NCBI RefSeq assembly: GCF_015234355.1
Contig: NZ_JADGMV010000001.1
Location: forward strand, 372,001-436,000
Reading direction: 5' to 3'
DNA: 64,000 nucleotides
Source of the DNA: Psychrobacter sp. NG25
GTDB lineage: Bacteria; Pseudomonadota; Gammaproteobacteria; Pseudomonadales; Moraxellaceae
Positions 7,271 to 15,515 of this stretch are shown here, one piece after another (within the stretch, counting starts at the first letter, position 1; the number at the start of each line of letters is the position of its first letter). The notes under the pieces are model-generated. The model was not told the DNA's origin. It searched no databases and saw nothing but the letters and a program-made list of their open reading frames with translations. The translations under genes and the position numbers were made by a program.

Positions 7271-9583
7271 ATGGATACCGCCCTATTATTATCTGGCGTG
7301 GTTGGGATTGGCATCGCCGCCCAATGGTTGGCTTGGTACTTAAAGCAACCGTCCATTTTATTTTTATTACTGATTGGTATTATCGTCGGCCCTGTACTGG
7401 GTATCTTCGATCCCGACTTGGTATTGGGGGAGCTGATGTTCCCCTTTATCTCTTTGGGTGTAGCGATTATTCTCTTTGAAGGCTCGCTGACCTTGGAGTT
7501 CGATGAGATTAAGCAACACGGTACTGTTGTGCAAATGCTAGTATCGGTCGGTGTACTTATTACCATCGCTATCGTCGCGTTATCGACCTATCTACTATTT
7601 GATGTCGATCCACTAATCGCCTTGCTATTCGGTGCGCTGGTTTGCGTGACTGGCCCAACGGTCATTATGCCGCTACTGCGCAGTGTGCGCCCGAATAAGA
7701 CGATATCTAACATCCTAAAATGGGAAGGTATCATCATCGATCCAATCGGCGCCATTGCGGTGGTATTGGTCTATGAATATATTATCTCTGGCGGCGAAGC
7801 CAGCAGTATATTACTGTTTGCTAAAATCGTTGTGTTGGCGACAGCAATGGGTATGGCGGGCGCTTGGCTGCTCGCGTTCCTCATGCGCCGCCATATGATT
7901 CCTGAGTTTTTACGCAATGTCTTTACCCTTGCCTTTGTCTTGGTTCTATTCTCAATATCTAACCATTTAGAGCATGAGTCTGGTCTATTGACCGTTACAG
8001 TATTGGGTGTGGCATTAGCAAACTGGCCAAAATTCCCACGTGAGACCATTCTAGAGTTCAACGAGTCTTTAACTATTCTACTGATTTCTGTGCTCTTTAT
8101 TATTCTCGCTGCACGTGTAGAACTGGCAAGCTTAATGAGTGTGGGCTTTGCAGGCTTGGTGCTACTCGCTATCGTTATGTTTGTGGCGCGTCCACTGTCT
8201 GTTTGGGCATCGGCTATCGGCTCAAACTTAAAGACCAACGAAAAACTGATGATCAGTTGGATTGGCCCACGTGGTATCGTCGCGGCAGCTATTTCATCAC
8301 TGTTTGCGATTCGCTTGCAAGAGTATGATATTCAAGGCGTTGAGCTGCTCGTACCCTTAGTATTTATGGTCATCATTGGTACCGTTATGATTCAGGGCTT
8401 GGGCTCAAAAGTGGTCGGCAACTTGCTTGGCGTCCGTGAGCCTGAGACCAACGGTATTCTTATCGTCGGTTCAAACCCTATCGCACTACTGATAGCCACG
8501 TCTTTAAAAGACCAAGGCTTTGATGTCATCGTTGCGCACAACAACTATACCAACATTGCCCGTGCACGCATGAGTGGTTTGCGTACTTATTTTGGTAATC
8601 CCATCTCTGACCATGCCGATCATCACCTTGATCTTATCGGTATTGGGCGTTTGTTTGCCATGAGTATGGACAAAGAAATGAATACCTTGTCCGAGATTCA
8701 TTATCGTCATGAATTTGGTGAGCGCAAATTATATCGTCTCAAATTCAGCGATGAAAAGGCCAGAAGCGAACGTGAAGACAAGCAGTCGAGCTTTCAATCG
8801 CAGTGGCTATTCGGCAAAGATGCAACTTATACCAAGCTTGCCAGCATGCTGTCTAAAAAGGCACGTATCAAAATTACAAACATCACTGATAGCTACAGCT
8901 TTGAACAATATAAAGCGGATAACAAACAATTTGTCCCGCTCTATACCATAGACAAAGAAGGCAAGTTGCACGTTATTACTGATAAGTTCGATGGCATCGT
9001 ACCACGCGATCGCAAGCTCATCTCGCTAGTAGTAGAAGATGAAGTGCAACCTAAGCCAGTAGATGTGACACCGAAGCAAGAGCAAGCTCGCATGGCGGCA
9101 GATGCCAACTTTGAATCCAGCTCAAAAGCACCGGAAAAGCGTAAAGAGAAAGAGCCGAGCGATGAGAGTGCTAATGCAGCAGAGCAAGCGACGGATAGTG
9201 ACAAAGAAAAAGGCACTGAGCAGAAAAGCACTGAGCAAAACACCGCTAGTGACTCATCAAATCATTCAAGCATCGATGCTGAGTCTAAAGACTCTCCAAC
9301 GTCGCCAGCAACGACTACTGACAAAATTATCGAACCAAAAGACGAATCTGCTAATAAAGGGGTCATGTCAGCGAACTCAACCGCTGTCTCCAAAACTAAG
9401 GTATCTAGCAATAGCAATAGCAATACCAATGGTAATGGTAATGCACCTAAGACCAAGAAAGGCGCGCTTGATCCAAATCGCTTACCTGACTCTGGTCAAG
9501 ACAATGCCACAAGTGCTGACATCGAAACTGCTAATGATACCAAGCCAACGAGCTTAGATAGCAAGGTAGAGAACAAAGAGTAA
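7271..9583 (+). CDS. CPA1-type cation/proton antiporter with TrkA-N-like domain and long disordered tail
   Basis: 770 residues. The first 385 or so hold about twelve membrane segments of the sodium/proton exchanger fold, with VCVTGPTVIMPLLR and WEGIIIDPIGA in the positions of the ion-binding TM4-TM5 region of CPA1 antiporters. A Rossmann-like segment follows (NGILIVGSNPIALLIA, about 400-480), similar to the regulatory TrkA-N/KTN domain, then a second mixed domain to about 595. The last 170 residues are highly charged and low-complexity (Ser, Thr, Asn, Glu, Lys), including a run of SN and NG repeats. Start ATG 7271 has AAAGGA upstream. It probably exchanges Na+ or K+ for protons across the inner membrane; the ion cannot be read from sequence. 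Confidence 0.88.
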   Translation: MDTALLLSGVVGIGIAAQWLAWYLKQPSILFLLLIGIIVGPVLGIFDPDLVLGELMFPFISLGVAIILFEGSLTLEFDEIKQHGTVVQMLVSVGVLITIAIVALSTYLLFDVDPLIALLFGALVCVTGPTVIMPLLRSVRPNKTISNILKWEGIIIDPIGAIAVVLVYEYIISGGEASSILLFAKIVVLATAMGMAGAWLLAFLMRRHMIPEFLRNVFTLAFVLVLFSISNHLEHESGLLTVTVLGVALANWPKFPRETILEFNESLTILLISVLFIILAARVELASLMSVGFAGLVLLAIVMFVARPLSVWASAIGSNLKTNEKLMISWIGPRGIVAAAISSLFAIRLQEYDIQGVELLVPLVFMVIIGTVMIQGLGSKVVGNLLGVREPETNGILIVGSNPIALLIATSLKDQGFDVIVAHNNYTNIARARMSGLRTYFGNPISDHADHHLDLIGIGRLFAMSMDKEMNTLSEIHYRHEFGERKLYRLKFSDEKARSEREDKQSSFQSQWLFGKDATYTKLASMLSKKARIKITNITDSYSFEQYKADNKQFVPLYTIDKEGKLHVITDKFDGIVPRDRKLISLVVEDEVQPKPVDVTPKQEQARMAADANFESSSKAPEKRKEKEPSDESANAAEQATDSDKEKGTEQKSTEQNTASDSSNHSSIDAESKDSPTSPATTTDKIIEPKDESANKGVMSANSTAVSKTKVSSNSNSNTNGNGNAPKTKKGALDPNRLPDSGQDNATSADIETANDTKPTSLDSKVENKE

Positions 9584-9652
9584 ATAGCCAGTAAATAAAC
9601 CATGACGACCACTTTTTGAGTGGCTATTTACCGACTATATTAATGGTTCGAA

Positions 9653-9689
9653 AAAAACAAAAGCCCCAACGTAATGTTGGGGCTTTTTA
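9653..9689. terminator. Bidirectional terminator after the antiporter gene
   Basis: A 10-bp perfect stem (AAGCCCCAAC, 9661-9670, with GTTGGGGCTT, 9676-9685) encloses a 5-nt loop. T-tracts occur on both strands, so it can end the antiporter transcript and also the minus-strand tmk transcript 95 bp away. Confidence 0.85.
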
Positions 9690-9783
9690 TGGCAATGACT
9701 TTGACAATCATCCTATTATTGAAGGTAATCAAATATCGAAAGCAGTCAAAATCTGGAAGCTCAGAATTTCCTTAATCGGACGG

Positions 9784-10485
9784 CTATTTAATATCTAGAT
9801 TATCCTGTACCGTTGACCATATACGCGCACCCACTTCATCGGCATTACCTGATGCATCAACACGCTGTATGCGCTCAGGATACTGGGTGGCAAGTACATC
9901 AAAACCTGTGTGTACCCAAGTAAAAAACTCGGTCGCTTGTTGCTCAAAACGATCTGCAGCGCTGCGCTTGTTGGCGCGTGCCATACCCTCTAGTACGGGT
10001 AAATCTAACCATAGTGTTAGCTCGGGTAGCTGTGGCACAAACTGCTCGATGAGCGCATCAATCTTGGCTCGTACTGCCTCATCGCCATGCGCACGACCAA
10101 AGCCTTGATACGCAATGGTTGAATCAGTAAAACGGTCACATATCACCCATGTGCCACGTTGTAGTGCGGGTATAATCACTTGCTGTAGGTGATCACAGCG
10201 GGCGGCAAATAGTAGCAATAGCTCTGTATCATCATTAATATCGGTCGCAGGGTCTAATAGTATCTCTCGTAAACGCTCTGCAAATGGACTGCCACCTGGC
10301 TCACGAGTGCGCAGATACGGGATACCACTGTCCTCTAATCGTAAGCATAGTTGTTCAATTGCTGTCGTTTTTCCCACACCCTCGGTACCTTCAAAACTGA
10401 TAAAACATCCTTGATTGGGCATGGTGTCATGGGTTTGTTTGGATAAGGTTGTTTGAGATAGATGGTCTTGCATAGGTGCTGACAT
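9784..10485 (-). CDS. tmk: Thymidylate kinase
   Basis: Tmk phosphorylates dTMP to dTDP with ATP, an essential step in dTTP supply. The P-loop is GTEGVGKTT (about residues 33-41), the substrate-binding DR motif is in CDRFTDSTIAYQGFGR, and the lid RANKRSAADRFE carries the basic residues of the E. coli-type enzyme. The 233-residue form has about 20 extra N-terminal residues; the ATG at 10485 has AAGG at 7-bp spacing, while the internal Met at residue 22 has no Shine-Dalgarno. It follows mltG on the minus strand with an 88-bp gap, as in the common pabC-mltG-tmk cluster. Confidence 0.96.
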   Translation of the reverse strand: MSAPMQDHLSQTTLSKQTHDTMPNQGCFISFEGTEGVGKTTAIEQLCLRLEDSGIPYLRTREPGGSPFAERLREILLDPATDINDDTELLLLFAARCDHLQQVIIPALQRGTWVICDRFTDSTIAYQGFGRAHGDEAVRAKIDALIEQFVPQLPELTLWLDLPVLEGMARANKRSAADRFEQQATEFFTWVHTGFDVLATQYPERIQRVDASGNADEVGARIWSTVQDNLDIK

Positions 10486-10573
10486 GATATGACCTTATGT
10501 CATTGATGAGCGTTATGTAGATAATTACATAACACTCAGTAAATGATAGGTTTTAAAAGAGAGACGGACTAAT

Positions 10574-11854
10574 TTACTGTGATGCTGCTTGTGCTTTCTT
10601 TTCCCGCATGACTTTTAGATAGTCTTTTACCGCTTGATTGTGTGCAGCCAGACTATTGGTGAATTTGTGTCCACCTGTACCAGTCGCTACAAAATATAAT
10701 GCTTCGCTGTCTGCAGGGTGCAAAGTTGCTTCGATAGAAGCCGCTGATGGTAGCGCGATTGGTGTTGGTGGCAGGCCATCAATTTGATAGGTATTATAAG
10801 ACGTTTTTTCATTGATGTCTTTGCGGCGAATATTGCCGTCATAGCGACTGCCCATACCGTAGATAATGGTCGGATCAGTTTGCATACGCATGCCTTGATT
10901 CAGACGGTTTCTAAATACCGCCGACACCAATGGACGCTCTTCTGCCACACTGGTTTCTTTTTCGATAATAGATGCCATTACTAACGCTTCATAAGGTGTG
11001 CTATAAGGCAAGTTGGGCGCACGACCTTCCCATGCTTCGGTCAACGCTTGCTGCTGACGCTTATACAAATCCGTCAGTACCTGCTTATCAGTGGTATCCT
11101 CACCATAATAATAAGTATCAGGGGCAAACCAACCTTCGAGATTGTGATTGACGATAGGATCACTGTCATTGATGACCGACGCTGGCAAGATGCCGTCTAA
11201 CTCCAACGCTTTGGCAATACTGGCATTGTCGCTATCAGCAGTCAGTACCTCTTTTTTGATACCATCATTATCACGTAGTGTTTGGTACAAGTCTTTAGAG
11301 GTTTTACCCTCGATAATTTGCACCTTTACCATCGCCGCTTTTGCACCTTGTGCGAGCACTTGTAGCGCTTCGGCAATAGTAGGGTTTTCTGGTAACTGGT
11401 AAATGCCCGAATGTAATGGCGCATCGACTTGCGACTTGATGTAAAGCTTGGCCACGCTGGCAGAAAACAGCGGAATCTGCTGTTGCCACTGCGGCAGTAG
11501 ACCATAATAAGTCTGACCCTGCTCAATCGTAACCTTTTTTGCAGGCTGCTCGATACGTCCAAACAATGTCTGATAGACCATCACCAAGAAAAAAGCAGCA
11601 ATCAGCCCAAGCACGAGCAATACCTGATAACCACGCTGCATAAAGAACGATTGATTGTCCACTCTATACTGACGCGGTTTACTCTCTCCGCTGATCAGTG
11701 AAACATTAGTCGCGGGCTTATCCTCCACCCTATCCACTACCGGCTGCGAGTCTGGTAGTGTGGTATCGACACGCTCCTCAACGCTGCTATCTTTTTTATT
11801 CGATGGCTCATTATTAGGACGTTCAGGAGGCGTTTCAGGTGTAGGCGTGCTCAT
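10574..11854 (-). CDS. mltG: Endolytic murein transglycosylase
   Basis: MltG cleaves nascent peptidoglycan strands at the inner membrane and is thought to set glycan length. In 426 residues there is a proline/Asp/Ser-rich cytoplasmic N-terminus (1-75), one transmembrane helix (about 76-97) and a periplasmic YceG domain. The active-site block is clear: ASIIEKET with the catalytic Glu, then RNRLNQGMRMQTDPTIIYGMG, YNTYQIDGLPPTPI and ALYFVATGTGGHKF. The cytoplasmic tail is longer than in E. coli. It lies just upstream of tmk; pabC, its usual partner, is 2.6 kb further upstream because of the DpnI island. Confidence 0.95.
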   Translation of the reverse strand: MSTPTPETPPERPNNEPSNKKDSSVEERVDTTLPDSQPVVDRVEDKPATNVSLISGESKPRQYRVDNQSFFMQRGYQVLLVLGLIAAFFLVMVYQTLFGRIEQPAKKVTIEQGQTYYGLLPQWQQQIPLFSASVAKLYIKSQVDAPLHSGIYQLPENPTIAEALQVLAQGAKAAMVKVQIIEGKTSKDLYQTLRDNDGIKKEVLTADSDNASIAKALELDGILPASVINDSDPIVNHNLEGWFAPDTYYYGEDTTDKQVLTDLYKRQQQALTEAWEGRAPNLPYSTPYEALVMASIIEKETSVAEERPLVSAVFRNRLNQGMRMQTDPTIIYGMGSRYDGNIRRKDINEKTSYNTYQIDGLPPTPIALPSAASIEATLHPADSEALYFVATGTGGHKFTNSLAAHNQAVKDYLKVMREKKAQAASQ

Positions 11855-12024
11855 GGCAACTCGCGAGGCAGATGTTTGCTAGAATTTAGCACTGAACCGT
11901 GCGATTTTCAATGGTATTTGCTTAGCTTGTGAATTATCTTGCTATTGATACACATTTATATGGCTTAATACTCATACCCTTTTTTCAGTATTCTGAGCTT
12001 ATCTATCAAGAATGAAAACATCCT

Positions 12025-12789
12025 ATGAACCTACATTTTAATCAAAGTCTTGCCAAAAACTATCACTCTGAATCTCAAAAAGTTCGTGTACTCAGTGAAG
12101 CATGGGTGAAAGAAAACGGTTACTGCACCAATTGTAGCGTCCAATCTCTAGCTGAGTTCGCTAATAACAAACCTGTCGCCGATTTTTATTGCGGAAATTG
12201 TAATGAGCAATATGAGCTAAAAAGTAAAAAATCTAAATTAAGTAACATTATTAACGATGGTGCTTATAAGACGATGATTGAACGCATCAACAGTAAAGAC
12301 AATCCCAATTTTTTCTTCCTGACGTACTCAAAAGAATATACCGTCAATAACTTTTTAATTATCCCTAAGCAGTTCTTTAAGCCAGATATTATTATCAAGC
12401 GTAAGCCGTTATCAGCGACTGCCAAACGCGCAGGTTGGGTCGGCTGTAATATCGACTTACGCCAAGTACCAGAATCAGGCAAAGTATTTTTGGTCAAAAA
12501 TCAGCAAGTCATACCACGCAAAGATGTCAGCCAACAATTTCAAAAAACCTTGTTTTTACGAAAACAGTCTGTTGCTTCTCGTGGTTGGACACTCGATATC
12601 TGGCAGTGTATCGATAGACTCGATACTCATTTTTCGCTAAAGCAAGTTTATGCTTTTGCTGACGAGTTAAGATGCAAACACCCTGAGAATAATCACATTC
12701 TAGATAAAATCCGTCAGCAATTACAAGTATTACGAGATAAAGGCATTATTGAATTTGTGAGCCGTGGTCACTATCGAAAATCATACTAA
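12025..12789 (+). CDS. dpnC: DpnI-type methyl-directed restriction endonuclease
   Basis: 254 residues, collinear along its full length with the DpnI endonuclease as I remember it. DpnI (type IIM) cuts GATC only when the adenine is methylated. The N-terminal PD-(D/E)xK domain keeps Asp53 in PVADFY and Glu64/Lys66 in YELKSKK, and the zinc-binding pairs are C34-x2-C37 and C56-x2-C59. The central NDGAY.TM and NPNFFFLTY blocks and KRAGWVGCNIDL are present. The C-terminal winged-helix part, which also recognises methylated DNA, runs from about residue 185 and ends in IRQQLQVLRDKGIIEF. It needs no methyltransferase partner but implies the host does not methylate GATC. Its 3' end overlaps the next convergent gene by 4 bp. 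It sits between mltG and pabC, as part of an inserted island. Confidence 0.95.
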   Translation: MNLHFNQSLAKNYHSESQKVRVLSEAWVKENGYCTNCSVQSLAEFANNKPVADFYCGNCNEQYELKSKKSKLSNIINDGAYKTMIERINSKDNPNFFFLTYSKEYTVNNFLIIPKQFFKPDIIIKRKPLSATAKRAGWVGCNIDLRQVPESGKVFLVKNQQVIPRKDVSQQFQKTLFLRKQSVASRGWTLDIWQCIDRLDTHFSLKQVYAFADELRCKHPENNHILDKIRQQLQVLRDKGIIEFVSRGHYRKSY

Positions 12790-13280
12790 GAACACGTATC
12801 ATCCCATAATGGCAAATCCTTGGCAGCAACCAAACGACCATAAAATTTATGAGGAGGGTAATCTAGCTCTAGCTCATCATTTACTTTAAAAAAGTTCTTC
12901 ACATTGCCATCGATACAAGTATAAGCTCGATTTTTTACCTGTTTATTCCAGCTCATTAGCAGCCCTAACGGAGTGCGAGAAGCTTTAGTAAAAGCTTGTT
13001 TTTCGGTTGTAATTGCACACATCATAGTGTCTTCATGAAACCGCTTATCTAAACCTTGTTCGATGACTTCTTGACGGGTATGCGCATACTTAAACACACT
13101 CCCAAATGCTGTGTATTTTTTATCTTTCTTAGAATAAACAATACTAAATGCTATCTGTGAATAACAAGGTAAGTGAATTATTTCATCAGGGTTTCTTTTC
13201 GCTGCACAGCAAACTTTATTAAATATCATCAATCTACGAATTTGTAGTGGAATTCGTTTATCTTCATATGTAGTACGCAT
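12786..13280 (-). CDS. Unknown protein A of the DpnI island (paralogue of the 13.6-14.2 kb gene)
   Basis: 164 residues, no signal peptide or membrane segment, so probably cytoplasmic. I do not recognise the family. It is collinear with its neighbour at 13609-14175, sharing YED..IPLQIRRLM.F, DEIIHL, AFG.VF.YA.T, EVIEQ, WNK.VKNR and the C-terminal DYPPHKF..RLVA...LPLWDD, but it lacks the neighbour's last 25 residues. ATG 13280 is preceded by AGGGGA. It is transcribed towards dpnC and overlaps its end by 4 bp. Composition is AT-rich like the rest of the island. The conserved Arg-rich, Trp and Asp-Asp positions might be functional, but no catalytic motif can be named. Confidence 0.75.
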   Translation of the reverse strand: MRTTYEDKRIPLQIRRLMIFNKVCCAAKRNPDEIIHLPCYSQIAFSIVYSKKDKKYTAFGSVFKYAHTRQEVIEQGLDKRFHEDTMMCAITTEKQAFTKASRTPLGLLMSWNKQVKNRAYTCIDGNVKNFFKVNDELELDYPPHKFYGRLVAAKDLPLWDDTCS

Positions 13281-13608
13281 TTATTATCCCCTGTTAGATA
13301 ATATTGGATAGAATGCAATCATTGATCGATTAACATCAGTACGCAATACTCATTAACAAAAGACGATCAATTATGAAGAACGTTATTGGAGATATGCATC
13401 ACTCAATAGACTTCTTGAGAAAGTACCAGTGCATTAACTTCAATTGACGGAGCCGCAAAGGCTAGTGATGATTTATGTAAGAAGGCTGATACGTCATATA
13501 AACACAGTATCAAGATCATAATATTACAGCCGCTAAAATTTATTAGCAGCTATAACTATAAGTGGTAACTTGATTATGAGTTTCGTATAACATAGTAATT
13601 ATTTCGAA
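13281..13608. other. 328-bp spacer between the two island paralogues
   Basis: The right end next to gene A carries the duplicated box pair (13320-13369). An imperfect 9-bp hairpin (13531-13555 region, GCTAA/TTAGC core) lies downstream of the second paralogue without a T-tract. A 24-codon open frame at 13373 has no ribosome-binding site. Nothing else was recognised. Confidence 0.45.
13320..13369 (-). promoter_or_regulatory. Duplicated GATC-containing box pair upstream of gene A
   Basis: CATTGATCGATT (13320-13331) and TAACAAAAGACGATCA (13354-13369) are separated by 22 bp. Exactly the same two boxes with the same 22-bp spacing occur at 14203-14252 upstream of the paralogue, while the spacer sequence differs. 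The boxes lie 40-90 bp upstream of the start codon, so a promoter/operator role is plausible. Each box contains one GATC. Confidence 0.6.
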
Positions 13609-14175
13609 TTATATCAGACGCCTTTCATTATAACGTTCAGGTCTAGGTTCGCCTTGATTGTCACGGTATACATCTGCAATTAACTCATCTCTATCGTCCC
13701 ATAGTGGCAGACGAGCTGTCGCAACTAGACGGTCATGAAACTTATGCGGTGGATAATCCGAATCAATTTCATCATTTATCCGAAAAAAAATTTCTTCACG
13801 ATAGTCAACATAAGCATGCATTCTATTCTTTACATATTTATTCCAATACCATACTAATTGTATAGGTGTACTAACTGGGCGAGTAAACTGCTTTAAATTA
13901 ACAGTTAGCGCACACTTTACTGGCTCATCGTTAGGAAAAATGCGAATACGTTGCTCAATAACTTCTTCGGGTGTTTGTGCATACTCAAACACACCACCAA
14001 AGGCTATAAATTTCTTGAAATCCTTTAGATACATAACTCCTAGCGATAACTGAGTAAATTTTGATAAATGAATAATTTCATCAGGTTCTTTCTTCGCTAA
14101 TTTACAGATTTCATCAAAAACCATCAAACGACGGATTTGTAGCGGGATACTTTCATCTTCATAAACTTCATACAT
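13609..14175 (-). CDS. Unknown protein B of the DpnI island (paralogue of the 12.8-13.3 kb gene)
   Basis: 188 residues, soluble, family not recognised. By eye about half of the residues match protein A, in one gap-poor alignment from YEDESIPLQIRRLMVF to DYPPHKFHDRLVATARLPLWDD. It then continues with a charged, Arg-rich tail (RDELIADVYRDNQGE...) absent from A. ATG 14175 has AAGGAG at 8-bp spacing. It is divergent from the DpnD-like gene, sharing a 152-bp promoter region. Tandem duplication of the gene together with its upstream boxes is the simplest history. Function unknown; the setting suggests a role in, or dependence on, the DpnI system, which is inference only. Confidence 0.78.
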   Translation of the reverse strand: MYEVYEDESIPLQIRRLMVFDEICKLAKKEPDEIIHLSKFTQLSLGVMYLKDFKKFIAFGGVFEYAQTPEEVIEQRIRIFPNDEPVKCALTVNLKQFTRPVSTPIQLVWYWNKYVKNRMHAYVDYREEIFFRINDEIDSDYPPHKFHDRLVATARLPLWDDRDELIADVYRDNQGEPRPERYNERRLI

Positions 14176-14202
14176 TGACTTATCTCCTTGTTAGATAAGC
14201 AG

Positions 14203-14252
14203 CATTGATCGATTTGCTTTAAGACACAAGACCACGTAACAAAAGACGATCA
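14203..14252. promoter_or_regulatory. GATC-containing box pair in the dpnD / gene B divergent region
   Basis: CATTGATCGATT (14203-14214) and TAACAAAAGACGATCA (14237-14252), 22 bp apart, match the pair at 13320-13369 perfectly. Because dpnD is divergent from gene B, the boxes could act on both. The 5' leaders of the two paralogues also share TATCTAACA ahead of the ribosome-binding site. Confidence 0.6.
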
Positions 14253-14327
14253 CTTCTGTTGAGCGCTTTTGCTAATCTAGTTGGCATTGATGACTGAAGT
14301 TATTTGTGAGAAATGGAAGTGAATACG

Positions 14328-14516
14328 ATGAAAAAAGATGAGAAAGCAGCACAAAAATTTCAAATAGAGATTGTGGAAACGCTGAGTAATATCGTGGAAG
14401 TAAATGCTGAAGATGAGCAAGATGCTCTGATGAAAGCGCAAAAGATGTATAGAAATGAGCAAGTGGTTTTATATCCCGATGATTTTATCGATACCAAATT
14501 CAATATTTTTCAATAA
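14328..14516 (+). CDS. dpnD: DpnD/PcfM-like small protein
   Basis: 62 residues from the ATG at 14328, which has GGAAG upstream; an in-frame ATG at 14313 would add five residues but has no Shine-Dalgarno. The segment FQIEIVETLSNIVEVNAEDE followed by a helix (QDALMKAQKMYRNEQ) and VVLYPDDFIDTKFNIF matches the DpnD/PcfM C-terminal domain pattern as I know it: two strands, alternating hydrophobic residues, an ETLS motif, then a Tyr-containing helix and a DF motif. DpnD is the second protein of the pneumococcal DpnI cassette and its function is undescribed. It ends 3 bp from the convergent pabC stop, which marks the island's right edge. Confidence 0.78.
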   Translation: MKKDEKAAQKFQIEIVETLSNIVEVNAEDEQDALMKAQKMYRNEQVVLYPDDFIDTKFNIFQ

Positions 14517-14519
14517 TAG

Positions 14520-15512
14520 TTAAACGGATTGAAAATCCACAACCTCACCAGATAATAATGTCAGATTATTCATTGGCATGATGCCGCGTAATGCATTACA
14601 AAAGAATAACTGCGTCAATTTGGGCAAATCCTCATCTTGTAACGACCTTATCACAACTGGATATTCCGTCGTAGATAGTGCATCGATAATCACTTGCCGC
14701 ATAACGCCAGCGACACCCGATTGCGTCATAGATGGCGTATACCACTGGCCAGTGGTTAGGTAATTTTCATTATCTTCATGAGCGCTAGAAGTGGTTTCGG
14801 ATTCTGATAGTGGTGATTCTGCCAATTGATAGAATACATTGCTCATCGTGCCCTCAACCCACTGCCCGCTCATATCGCGCAGCAGTCCTTCACTAAGTTT
14901 TGAAGCAAGTTCAGATGCCAATGGCTCAGCTTTTATACGCTGTAGCTCACCACTAGCGAGGACATTATCTAAACGACTGAGGCTTTTGAGACCTGCCAGC
15001 GGTGGCGGTAAGCAAGCAATCTGAGAGGACAAACATATTGCAGAGGCACTAGGTTGGATGGGTACCAAGCTCCCATCGGGCAAAGACAATTGCAGCGCCG
15101 TAGTGACTCTCATGGTCGCAGCCTTTAGCCACATCTCACAGTCGCTGCCATTTGCACTAGGTGTATAACCATAACCGCGCACATCCTGCGTAGCGCGGGT
15201 TACTACCAGTTTGAGCATTCCTTGCTGTAATTGCTGGGCGTACAGTTGCAATACTGCTAATAGCTCTTCGCTGTTTATATTTAGCTGCAACGCATTGGCA
15301 TGAGAGACAAGCCGCTGATAATGATAGTCTGACCACAGTATCAACCCATCGATGACGCCCATAGTAGTAAAGAACCCATCAGCGTATGCCAGTCCGCGAT
15401 TATCTAGAGACATCATTACCGTTGGGTCAATCGCCCCATTATCTTCGATTACCCTGTTGTCTTGTGGGTACAGACATACCCAGCCGTTCGGCACTGACAT
15501 CGTATCTATCAT
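14520..15512 (-). CDS. pabC: Aminodeoxychorismate lyase
   Basis: PabC is a PLP-dependent fold-type IV enzyme that releases pyruvate from 4-amino-4-deoxychorismate to give p-aminobenzoate for folate. The PLP lysine is in GLKSLSRLDNVLA, the early SLDNRGLAYADGFF and the VEGTMSNVF and GVAGVMRQ blocks are all present. At 330 residues it is longer than E. coli PabC (269); the extra sequence includes a Ser/Glu-rich loop (LAESPLSESETTSSAHEDNE). Transcribed just after the lipoprotein gene (3-bp gap). In relatives mltG follows directly; here the DpnI island intervenes. Confidence 0.93.
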   Translation of the reverse strand: MIDTMSVPNGWVCLYPQDNRVIEDNGAIDPTVMMSLDNRGLAYADGFFTTMGVIDGLILWSDYHYQRLVSHANALQLNINSEELLAVLQLYAQQLQQGMLKLVVTRATQDVRGYGYTPSANGSDCEMWLKAATMRVTTALQLSLPDGSLVPIQPSASAICLSSQIACLPPPLAGLKSLSRLDNVLASGELQRIKAEPLASELASKLSEGLLRDMSGQWVEGTMSNVFYQLAESPLSESETTSSAHEDNENYLTTGQWYTPSMTQSGVAGVMRQVIIDALSTTEYPVVIRSLQDEDLPKLTQLFFCNALRGIMPMNNLTLLSGEVVDFQSV

Positions 15513-15515
15513 GAG

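Noticed and set aside
12025-12789. A missing methyltransferase partner for the restriction enzyme
   Set aside because: DpnI-type enzymes cut only methylated GATC and need no partner, so absence is expected.
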